Assembly (NCBI GenBank): GCA_032158295.1
Contig: CM063254.1
Coordinates: 992,001 to 1,056,000 of the forward strand
Length of the DNA stretch: 64,000 nucleotides
Direction: 5' to 3'
Source: Pycnopodia helianthoides
Taxonomy: Eukaryota; Echinodermata; Asteroidea; Forcipulatida; Asteriidae
Shown: in pieces, positions 53,701 through 63,057 of the stretch
How the letters are laid out: each line of letters begins with the position of its first letter
Numbering within the stretch: position 1 is the stretch's first letter
The notes under the pieces: generated by a model
What the model was told of the DNA's origin: nothing
What the model saw: only the letters and a program-made list of their open reading frames with translations
Database searches by the model: none
Made by a program: the position numbers and the translations under genes

Positions 53701-56700
53701 CCTTGTATACATTCACAGTGGAGGATTTGGGTTCTCATCATACAATGAAGGTACCAGACTAATTGATCCTGCAGCCTCATTTTGATTTCATTGATGAGGA
53801 ATAGAAAAGAAGGAAGCTGCTCCATGATTAAGGTTGAGCAAAGCGAGAGTGTTTGGGGTGAGAACAAGCAGAGAGTCTTAAAGACTACGTGTATCTTACC
53901 TGGAAGTTTGAACACAGATCCTCTTCCACATTGCCGTCATAGGCGAGGAGTTCCTTTAGACCATGAGCTAACTCCTACACAGAGAAACACAGAAATACCA
54001 AGATGGTTTGAAGCTACAATGTACAGCATCAAACAGTGTTTCACAGGGCAGTGTCACAGGCTAATATGGACCCCTTGCACAACGTGCAGTACACTTACAC
54101 GCGCCTATCCTGTCCGCTATTTTGGACGTCAAAATGTACACGAAGGAATTACCCCCCCCCCCTCCAAAATGGTGGAAATGGTATATACAAATTGTGTGGA
54201 GGTACGTTCCGTGTTGTGCAAGGGCTCAATACGGACTGTGTTTCGACAGACCCAATTAATTCAGCTCTATTCATAATGCGTTACTATATAACCAAGGCGC
54301 AAAAATGCATCCATTATGGTTACACTAAGTTTGAACTCTATGCATTGATGCCATAAGAAGCTAATTTCACACAATGAAAATGTGCATGCATGTACGCGCC
54401 TTAAACACCTGTCAACCAATGAGATGCCTTCTATTGAACTCAGTGAGGGCGCTGTATGAGCCTGTTTCGTCATACGCAAGATGTATACATGAATACAGTG
54501 CAACATTGATTCAAAATATACATGTAGAGTCAAGGACATGAGTCCAAAACGACAGAAGTGTCCTTAAGAATGACTTACTGGTTGACCTGGGCGAGGTCAT
54601 CTTGGGTGACTTGGGTACGCCCAACCTCTGCCCCTGGGTTGTTATATGGCACCACAGCTGGGCTTAGAAGCTTCTTGTACGTACTCGCTGGGAAATGGAT
54701 ATCTAAGATAATGCTGTTATAAACAGCTAGGCCCATAAGCTGAAGGAACGAGGCCGAGTTAAGGAAACTAAAATATCGAATGGTGAAAACCTACCAATTA
54801 AACCCTCAACACTCCAAACCCTTCCCAACCAAAACCTTCCCCAACATATACCCAGCTGAAGTGCTGTTAGGCTACTAAACCCGCCAACTCCAACCCACCC
54901 TCTCAACCCCTAGTCTTACCCTCTACATTCCATCACCTCCTACCTGGCCCACCTAACCCCACCTGTACCTACCCTTTCCCCAGATATGCCCAGCTGAAGT
55001 GCTGTTAGGCTACTAAAACCACCTACTCCAAACCACCCCTCTCAGCCCCCAACCCAACACTCTGCATTCCATCACCTCCTACCTGGCCCACCTAACCCCA
55101 CCTGTACCAACCCTTTCCCCACATATGCCCAGCTGAAGCACTGTTAGGTTCCTAAACCCACCTCCTCCAACCCACCCCTCTGATCTCAACTCCACCCCCT
55201 TCACACCCTAAATCTCCTAGTACACATCACCCCAACCGAACCCACCATCTCCCATCCCCCTGCCCATGCTTAGCCAGCTGAAATGATGTATTAAGGATAC
55301 AACTCCAACAAGGTTGAATTCTTGATTGCAGTCCACACACGCAGGATTAAACCAGAAGCACCTAGACTTTTCATTGTATGTAAACATACCTGTAGAAAAA
55401 CAGAGCACAAAATCAACAACCTCAGTCATGCCATACATTTTCACACTTTCTATAAGGTGTTTTAACAAAATGTAAAAATTAAACAAAAGTTAATAAATTA
55501 ACATTGTATTTCAAAATAAACTGACCGTATTCTTCCTTGAATATTTTTCTGAGCAGTAGAAGAAACCATTCTTTGGTCAGACCACCCATATCCAAACCAG
55601 GCTCATTGTGAAACTGAACTCTCAACTTCTTCTTAAGGTCAGCTTTCTTCCTTGCAACCTGAAAAAGAAAAAACCCAGAGCAAACTAATCAAGACATCAA
55701 GACTCAAGACACAACACCAATGTTTGATAAAAGCCAAATGCACCCAATATAGCCCCAAATTCAGAAAAATACGTTAGAACAAATGCAAAGGTTGTGACGT
55801 CATTAGGATGGTGTGCTACCAGGAAAATACTTTGGTTCTCTACAAAATTTAACTTGGAACTAGCAGGTAGTTTAGAAATTAGCAAAGTAATTTTCCTTTT
55901 GTTTGACTTCAGTTTGATTTCATGTTTATATACCTAATGTAATGAATCTGATTTCATGTTTACAAATGAATCTGAGACAAGATTAGATTATTTGATTTCA
56001 TTTTGTTTTCATGTTTACTTACCTCATGTAATGAATCGGAGACAAGATGAGATCGGCGTACTTTGAGGTTGAGGAATAACATATTCATGTTTGGCATCTG
56101 CCTCTGTTGAACCTTGGCTACCAGACTCCTCTATCAGAAAGAAATAATCATAAAGATTACAACTTCCAACTAGTATTTATTGATTTTTTTAAACAACAGT
56201 TTCCATTGGCTTAATTCAGTGGATACCTGCAGCAAGGGCAAATATATCAATGCTCTTGAGCATTTTAACTGCATGGAAGGCCAATGTGAAGAGTTTTTAT
56301 ATTTTTCCATCTTGTTGCCGCGAGTTAAATTGGTAAACAAATTAGGTTCAAAATCTTTATCTAAATTATAGAGCTGCTTACGAACAAAGCTAAGCACAAC
56401 AGAATTACGCTTATTAAAATAAGGTTAACAGCCAAAACACCAATCCATTTGTACCATTTGTAACTGGTATCCTGCTAATTTTTGCTTAGCAGAAAATTGT
56501 TAACAATGTTTTCTGCTTAAGCAGCTCTATGAAAACGGTCCCAGGTGATAAAGCAAAAACGAGGAGCATTAGTTATCTGGTTGACTTACCCTAGCTGTCA
56601 TGATCATCTGTTGTTCAGAATCTTTCTGCATGATTGTACGTTTGGCTTGTAGACTTAGAATGAATGGGTACTGGCAGAATGTGAACCTAGAACACAAAAT

Positions 56701-57037
56701 AAGAAATGATAAGGTAAGAGATGCACACTGCTGTTCAGTTAAGCAATCATTGTAGGTTCATGTTGTCAATGAGTTTGTTTTTGTAAAACTTTGAGTTGAA
56801 TAAAGAGAAATTGACTAGAGTGGGATTTGAACCTACGACCTCCGGATTAACATGCCGGTGCTCTACCTTCATACCATACGCTGTCCGCCCCCTCAATGAT
56901 CAGCCCAGACGTTAATTACTTTCTGCTAAGATGTTGCTAAATTAGTTAATTTTCTGTATATTTTTGTTTGTGTGTAATTATTTTGTGTATTACATGTATG
57001 CAAGGAAATTTTCCTCCAGAGTAGGACCAATAAACTG

Positions 57038-57079
<42 letters not shown>

Positions 57080-57116
57080 CTGATTGACTGATTGATTGAT
57101 TGATTGATTGATTGAC

Positions 57117-57176
<60 letters not shown>

Positions 57177-60100
57177 TTACCGCACATGTTTATTTACCAC
57201 AGACATAAAACAAATTCTTGATAGTTTACATGAACGATGTTCCATAATGAATAGTTGTAATACTATTGACTACAAATTAAAAACTGTCAGATAAAATCAC
57301 AGAAAATACAACCCGATATTTGACTGTCATTTACATTCAGCGGTAAATGTCTGATTGTGTCTGGAACCAAGCTAGTTCCCAATATACACCATCTTTACGG
57401 GCAACTTGGGTTCCGGCTTTGAGCTGCGTCAAGCTTTCTAGATTTTTGTATGCGGCTGAAGTGGTTCACCGACCAATCTTGCAAGGAATTTGTAAGAATG
57501 GCCGACTTGAGACTGTGTGACGTCAAGTGTTAACCATTTATCCATAATTTGATCTTACGTTTGATAGTTGTTGGGATTCTGCCAAGCATAATACTCCTTC
57601 ATCAGATCTACATGATCTAAGGTGTTGTTATAGAAGCTGGTATACACAATCTTGTTTGGAGTTAACAATGAGTTTGCTGCATCTAAATCGAGAATAGAAA
57701 AAAACAGTAAAAATATCAGAGTAGCTTCATTTCACAGTAGTGGATAATTACCATGCTTGTTTGACTACATTGTACAAAAAACTTTCAAAGTACCATGTTG
57801 ACAACAGCATGTATTTTGTAAGCACGCTGAACATTTTCAGGAAAATTATCTATTTTTATTCTGAAATTTGGGAAATGTAATTTGTTTACAACTTAAAAAA
57901 ATTTCCAACTGTCTTCCGAGTATCACCAAAGCTGTCTTTAGAAGGAATGTTTAAGGTAGAGGTGGTGAGCCTTACTTAGAAGAGCCAAGACTTTGGCTAC
58001 GGATGGAATCCACCAAGAACATTTGCCAATAGGGGGTAGGTCAGCTGGCTCCGGAGGGAACAAACGGATGGATACAAACTGAAGAAGTCGATTGACGATG
58101 TCCTTGAAAGACTCCTTGGGAAGTCTGGAATAGAACAGATGAAAGTGAATAATTCTACATGGATGTCACCGTTGTAATTTACACGCAATACTCTTTTGTT
58201 GACTACTTTGTACTTGCAGTTTAATAAGGTATTCGTGGAGCTAGGTTTTGAAGTATTATACCTATTCCTTTACATAGCACCAAGTAATGGTTTAGAAGGT
58301 GCTGTGGCACAATATGCAGCCAATCAAACCAGGAACACCGGGGTGAACCCCTTCTCTTTTCGATAAGTGCACTGGGTTCTTTTACGTGCATTACACAACA
58401 CACGGGACCAACGGCTTTACGTCCCAACCGAAGGACGCAGCAATAATGGTTAAGTGCCTTGCTTAAGGACACAAGTGTCGCGACTGGGACTCCAACCTAC
58501 ACTCTGCTGAACAGAAACATCAGAGCTGAGTCCAATGCTCTTATCCGCTCGGCCATGACAAGTGTAAAGACCAAATCCATTGGTGACACCCTGTACCAGT
58601 GTGTTCCTGCCTTTACTGGGGGGCTAATACGCCCAGTGTACCTGCCTTTACTGGGCGGCTAGTACCCCAAGTGCTACTGCCTTTACTGGGCGGCTAATAC
58701 ACCCAGTGGTAATTTCTATTAAACACCATGGGTGTCTCTGACAAATGATGTTGATGCAACTATACATAACCGTCAGTGCAAGGCATTGGTTGTTACCGAC
58801 AGACAACGGGCTAAAAAAACCTGTTACAGTTCCTAGACCAGGAATCTTGTAGCCCATTGTACATGAACCTCTAGCAGTCTCCTGTATCAAACACATGTAA
58901 TGCCATGCAGTTTCAACTTTAAACTACTACTTTCTTTTTTGAAATTACAAACAAAAATTCTATAAACCTTGACTTCAAGTACTCACAACTTGGACTTTCA
59001 CAAAGGTTATTTCTTTGGTGTGTTGTAACAAATAAGTAATCATTCTTGCCAATACACAGACCCAAAATTGGGCCAATTTAATCGGCCTGACAACACTGAC
59101 CGGGGCTCCAATTTTACACCGGACCACACAGTCCCAAGGCCAGTGATTTTACACCGGACCACACAGTCCCAAGGCCAGTGATTTTACACCGGACCACAGG
59201 CCCAAGGCCAGTGATTTTACACCGGACCACAGGCCCAAGGCCAGTGATTTTACACCGGACCACACAGTCCCAAGGCCAGTGATTTTACACCGGACCACAG
59301 GCCCAAGGCCAGTGATTTTACACCGGACCACACAGTCCCAAGGCCAGTGATTTTACATCGGACCACAGGCCCAAGGCCAGTGATTTTACATCGGACCACA
59401 GGCCCAAGGCCAGTGATTTTAGTGTTAAAACAGTAAACTCATGTTGGACAAGTCCGGCAGTCTTGTGTTTTTCAGTTCAATATCTTTATTTTTAAACAAC
59501 GATGCTCAAAAGTTGACTTTGATTCTGATAAATATCATTCAATTCTGTTGAGTATCAAAGTCTACTTACCCATAAGACAAATGAGATAAATCAATTGTCT
59601 TCTCAAAAAAACAACAACAACAAAACAACAACAAAACAGTGTAAATGTTAAAACTGTGTTGTCACTTATTCTGGTCTTTTCATGTCTTTTTCTCATTTTG
59701 AATCTGGGCCCAATTTCATGGCTCTGCTTACCGCCGAATTCTGCGCTTGCGGTGACCATTCTCTGCTTACTGTTCAAGCGCCGAATTTCTGCACTAGCTG
59801 TGTAAGCGTAGAATGCCTAGTAACGTGGAGTACGCACGCGCACAAGCCGAAAATCTCCGCTAACCCGTGAAATACGCTTGACGTAAGCGCGGAATTCCCT
59901 GCTTCCGCAAGCGCCGATTCTTTGCTTACGGTAAGCAGAGCCATGAAATTGGGCCCTGGTCTTGTGAACAAAATTCCAGTCCTGTAAAAATCCCCAGCTA
60001 CAAGCCCTCCGGTCTCATGGATTTTGCCCCCAAATTTGAGCCCGGCTGATAGAGTTAAGGGAGCGTCTAAAAAGTTGGGCACGTTCTAGGCACACAAGAC

Positions 60101-61957
60101 GATCCCTGTGCACACGCCGCGATCCACTGGACTGCCAGAATATCCGCAAGACTGCATCATAGTGCTACGGTACGGAAGCAATACTACACGTCTGAATACA
60201 CTCATAAGTATTCTAAATGATCCAATGGAACATTCCAGCGGTCCAACAGAACGCCATGTGCAGGCGCTGGAATAATTATCTGATCACTTAGAACGACTTT
60301 TGAGATGCTCTCAATTAAGCATAAAGCATTGTGCATAGTGTGTAAAAATGAAGCAATATGCTCGGCAATGAGTTTAGTTTACGCTTCATCATGTACAACG
60401 CAGATATATACATGGATTTCCAGCCTTACGTGCACAACACAGAGATAGACAAATGGATTCCCAATCCTACACCAACAATTATGACTCAGATTTCCTATGA
60501 CCCCAAAAGAGAGAAGTTCTATCGCCTGAAAGTTAAGGGCTTGACTCAAACGGTGGCAGAAGAAACACTCGATACCAACCTTTTAAACCAATGGACAAGA
60601 TAACGATGATCTTGATCACAGAGTCCTGACATCTGACGTAGTAGATGAGCAAAGATGACGTAAGTGGAGGTCTGATCAAACTGGGGATTCTGAAGATGAA
60701 CACAAATAATCCGATGTCAATTCAAAACTTTCCATTGAAAAAATTGTTTTCTATAAAAATGAATTTTAAAAAATTTGCGGTTTTAGAAACTCAAAAGGAT
60801 TTGAAACTTTGCATGGTGTTAAAAAAAACAATCTTGCACTTGTATGAATTGCATTTTTATTTTCTCCGAAACAGTTTTGGGTTTTAACTACGACTCCATT
60901 TTGTTGACATGTATTTTCTGATTTGTCCGGGTGTACCAAACTACCAGTAATACTTCCCTACACCGATGGCCACTGAATTCATGAAACTATTTCACACATA
61001 CACACTCTCAAGTGTGCAAACACCTGCAATCAGGGACCTCCAATTGTCCCTCTTTGGTTTGTACCGTAACTTTTTGGCAACAGCTCCCATTGGTTTTGTA
61101 CAAACTCTCCAACTGGGGACCATCACCCAACTGGGGACCATCACCCAACTGGGGACCATCACCCAGCTGGGGACCATCACCCAGCTGGGGACCATCACCC
61201 AGCTGGGGACCATCACCCAGCTGGGGACCATCACCCAGCTGGGGACCATCACCCAACTGGGGACCATCACCCAACTGGGGACCATCACCCAACTGGGGAC
61301 CATCACCCAACTGGGGACCATCACCCAACTGGGGACCACCACCCAGCTGGGGACCATCACCCAGCTGGGAGCCCTATTGTCCTCTTTTGTTATGGGTTCC
61401 CTGGTTTGAATGTGTACACCTTACCCACACACACAGCTCTGTGTTACATACCCTATGTGGTAGACAATACTAAAAAATAGCCGTGTTAGTCTAAAAGATC
61501 AAACAAGGAAGGTAGTGGTAGCACTTAAAGACTAACTAACAACATAAAAAACTGGATGAGCTTTCGTAGCAACAACATGAAGTAGTTGTTGCTACGAAAG
61601 CTCATGCAGTTTTTTTAATGTATTTAGTTAGTCTTTAAGTGCTACCACTACCTTCCTTGTTATACTCTATGTGGACATTCCTTTGTTCTGTGCACTTACT
61701 TTTATGAAAAAAAACCATATTCTTCAGTACTGTAAAACTGTGTGTGTGGACGTGTGTAAGTCCACATAGTGTTTCAAAACCATGCATTGTGTGGACCTCT
61801 TTTGTTCTCAGGTCCACACTTTGTACAAATGCCTGCCCACAGCTCTGTGTTGAATACACTCTGTGAACATTCCTTTGTTCTGTCCACTTAGGAAAAAAAA
61901 CAAATTCTTACCTGTATCAATACCAAGTATGCCCTCAAATCATTCTTGTCTCTAGGT
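50756..61957 (-). CDS. HECTD2: HECT-type E3 ubiquitin ligase, HECTD2-like, 5' partial
   Basis: HECT ligases take ubiquitin from an E2 onto a catalytic Cys and pass it to substrates. Exons on the minus strand: 61957-61912, 58124-57976, 57682-57559, 56686-56590, 56130-56023, 55658-55526, 55389-55301, 54739-54579, 53974-53900, 53540-53453, 52995-52773, 51835-51692, 50876-50756 (TGA). About 519 residues are present of the family's roughly 776. Marks of HECTD2: [89 protein letters not shown] and NAEGFGLE at the C terminus. The catalytic Cys is the TGC at 50857-50855. An exon of length 3n+2 is missing between 61912 and 58124, and the exons before 61957 must lie right of the window. At 54579 the donor is one G short (CCA/GTAAGT where CCAG/GTAAGT is needed), shifting the frame. 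The first listed exon is the weakest (15 codons). Confidence 0.92.
51120..51500 (+). mobile_element. SINE with family A head and second body
   Basis: tRNA-like head CGTGGCCGAGTGGTCTAGTT and B box GGTTCAAATCCCG, then the body AAAGTTGGGAAGGTAGTGCA to CCAGCCCAAATCAGTTAAG, and an AAATAAATAAATAAA tail. Lies in the last HECTD2 intron. Confidence 0.85.
51570..51645 (+). repeat. CCCCT-rich simple repeat
   Basis: Runs of CCCCTCCCCTCCCCTCCCCC about 45 bases from the HECTD2 exon at 51692. Confidence 0.9.
52120..52330 (+). mobile_element. Degenerate MITE family M
   Basis: CAGCTCTGCTTACAGTGG, AGCTGTGTAAGCAAAGAATG and CCTATGAAATATGCTTAAG follow the order seen inside the intact copies at 59706 and 63166. 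Confidence 0.6.
52414..52526. mobile_element. MITE family M, short copy
   Basis: Ends GGGCCCAATTTCATGGTTCT and AGAGCCATGAAATTGGGCCC, inverted. 113 bases, an internally deleted relative of 59706-59956. Lies in a HECTD2 intron. Confidence 0.9.
53262..53460 (-). repeat. Tandem copies of a HECTD2 splice donor region
   Basis: A unit of about 90 bases (GCGTTAATTTACCTTTTCTG, then TAGTTTACATTTATGAACT) is repeated. The end copy at 53441-53460 carries the real exon tail and donor (minus strand CAGAAAAG/GTAAAT at 53453). Earlier copies at 53354 and, more worn, 53265 carry the same exon tail and donor. Confidence 0.85.
54840..55270 (+). repeat. About 138-bp tandem repeat in a HECTD2 intron
   Basis: Three units containing CCCAGCTGAAGTGCTGTTAG, CCATCACCTCCTACCTGG and CCCACCTAACCCCACCTGTA, at about 54846, 54986 and 55127, with a fourth partial start near 55270 that reaches the next exon's intron edge. 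Confidence 0.85.
55910..56045 (-). repeat. Partial copies of a HECTD2 exon tail
   Basis: The exon end and donor (plus strand TTTACTTACCTCATGTAATG then AATCGGAGACAAGA) are echoed at 55924 (TTTATATACCTAATGTAATG, AATCTGA) and at 55957-55985 (TTTACAAATGAATCTGAGAC, AAGAT). These are imperfect copies of the exon-intron border. Confidence 0.7.
56369..56542 (+). mobile_element. MITE family D
   Basis: TTATAGAGCTGCTTACGAAC to AGCAGCTCTATGAAAACGGT, inverted ends, interior AAATAAGGTTAACAGCC. It ends about 45 bases before a HECTD2 exon. Confidence 0.75.
56813..56872 (-). mobile_element. tRNA-derived SINE head (family B), truncated
   Basis: GACTAGAGTGGGATTTGAAC and CTCCGGATTAACATGCCGGT match the heads at 11125 and 12261. 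Cut short at the A-box end. Confidence 0.7.
57037..57175 (+). repeat. (ATTG)n microsatellite
   Basis: About 34 units of GATT/ATTG with three ACTG interruptions. Gives a false Asn-Gln-Ser-Ile repeat protein on the minus strand. Confidence 0.97.
58240..58563 (-). mobile_element. SINE family A, copy 5
   Basis: Head near 58471-58563, body ACGTAAAAGAACCCAGTGCA (minus strand), lacking the ATT tail. In the HECTD2 intron where an exon is missing. Confidence 0.85.
58600..58710 (+). repeat. TGCCTTTACTGGG tandem
   Basis: Three units of about 40 bases with CTGCCTTTACTGGGCGGCTA and an ACGCCCAGTG or ACACCCAGTG variant. Confidence 0.85.
59101..60047 (+). mobile_element. Repeat family G, copy 3, expanded and interrupted
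   Basis: Starts CGGGGCTCCAATTTTACAC and ends CAAATTTGAGCCCGG. The inner GGCCAGTGATTTTACACCGG plus ACCACA(CAGTC)CCAA segment has expanded into about nine tandem units of 30-35 bases (59120-59420). A family M MITE is inserted at 59706-59956. Confidence 0.85.
59706..59956 (+). mobile_element. MITE family M, intact copy inside family G
   Basis: 251 bases bounded by GGGCCCAATTTCATGGCTCT and AGAGCCATGAAATTGGGCCC. The interior has several CGCTTGCGGT/GCGCTTACG pairs, so most of it can fold. Almost the same sequence lies reversed at 63166-63407. Confidence 0.92.
60358..60603 (+). CDS. Unidentified 81-codon open frame
   Basis: Reads as plausible protein ([20 protein letters not shown], then [13 protein letters not shown] and [13 protein letters not shown] before the stop) and is antisense to HECTD2 in its largest intron. 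I do not recognise it. No splice partner or upstream frame was found. It could be a transposon fragment or chance. Confidence 0.2.
   Translation: MLGNEFSLRFIMYNADIYMDFQPYVHNTEIDKWIPNPTPTIMTQISYDPKREKFYRLKVKGLTQTVAEETLDTNLLNQWTR
61110..61371 (+). repeat. 18-bp minisatellite, about 14 units
   Basis: Unit CAACTGGGGACCATCACC, with a block of six CAGCTGG variants in the middle flanked by CAACTGG units. Because 18 is a multiple of three, several frames stay open on both strands (QLGTIT, PSWVMV and others); none is a gene. Confidence 0.95.
61412..61830 (+). repeat. Dispersed repeat family H, copy 2, interrupted
   Basis: Matches 2050-2245 (CACACACACAGCTCTGTG, GTGTTACATACCCTATGTGG, then TTTCAAAACCATGC and GTCCACACTTTGTA). 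It is split by a foldback insertion between 61460 and 61665. Confidence 0.75.
61460..61665. mobile_element. Foldback insertion inside repeat H
   Basis: Arms GGAAGGTAGTGGTAGCACTT (61509) and AAGTGCTACCACTACCTTCC (61637) pair, with inner arms GATGAGCTTTCGTAGCAAC and GTTGCTACGAAAGCTCAT. The same CTATGTGG lies on both sides (61452-61459 and 61666-61673), consistent with an 8-bp target duplication. Confidence 0.8.
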
Positions 61958-62630
61958 CTGAAATGAAAACAAAATGAAATGTATGAAAACTTTCTGAGAA
62001 AAAACAAGTTAGTTCATTGCTTTAATTGTTCTTCCCTAAACCAGAGTAACCATTTATACAAGTATACTAATATTCATCATTTGCAGACATGACAAAAAAA
62101 TATACTTCCAAGTTCCTACAAAATAACTTACTTGACTGAAAGTACATATTATTCCCAAATATCCAGTGAAATTGTTTTGCCAGGTGTTGTTCCATTTTAC
62201 AGAACATAATTTGTATCATTTTGAAGCAATAGTCGCCCACCATCTTTTGAACAAGAGAGTTTTTTATACAACAGGGTCTGCGACTGCGTGACACTTTCAA
62301 ATCATCCCCATTTGCTCTTGTTTTTTCTCGGCAGCCACAGACTGACAAATGTAAACAGGTCGGTGGAACGATATTTCACATTAAATCCTATCCCACAAAT
62401 CCTAATTTTCTCCAAAAAAAATACAACAATTACCAATGATGTAATTTCCCTTTAAATTAATTATGAATGAACCAAGACAAAGAATGGATCTGAGCGATCT
62501 AGGCCTATGGTCAATGACGGTCATTGTTTTGAAGTACATCTTCTCTCTGTGGATTATAATATGGACTCTTCATCCATGTCAAACAGGTCTCTATAATACA
62601 CTTAACATTGAGAATTATGCTCTATCTCTT

Positions 62631-62972
62631 AAAGGCCCTGTACACTATTGGTAAGATCGAAAAACACAATGTTCACAGACTCACACATAACTTACATGAT
62701 TTAAAGTAAGTAATGGTAGAAAGGGTTCCTTAAAATATTTCTACCTAAAATGCTATCGTTTCTGAGAAACGAGTAAAACAATAGTAATTATCGCGCGCGA
62801 TAATTTGAAAAAACAGAAAACACATAAGATCTCTTTTCACTATTTTCTCGTGACCTCGATGACCAATTGAGCTCAAACTTTCACAGGTTTGTTTGTTCAT
62901 GCATATGTTTAATCACACAAAATGTGGACACTGATTTTGAGCTGTTACCAAAAGTGTACAATACCTTTAAAG
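62631..62972 (+). mobile_element. MITE family F, intact copy
   Basis: The ends AAAGGCCCTGTACACTATTG and the complement of AAAGGTATTGTACACTTTTG are inverted. Interior ATAACTTACATGATTTAAAG and GATGACCAATTGAGC. About 340 bases, non-coding. Confidence 0.85.
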
Positions 62973-63057
62973 GGGCACATTGCCTTCGGATTGGGCGCTT
63001 TAGGCTAAAAGTGTTTGTTATGAAGTTAATATGATATTTTTGATGTAGAATATAACA

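Noticed and set aside
56990..57187. NQSI repeat protein
   Set aside because: Translation of the ATTG microsatellite.
59149..59331. [12 protein letters not shown] repeat protein
   Set aside because: Translation of the tandem segment inside repeat family G.
61012..61473. Long open frames on both strands with QLGTIT, NWGPSP and PSWVMV repeats
   Set aside because: They are translations of an 18-bp minisatellite; a unit length divisible by three keeps several frames open at once.
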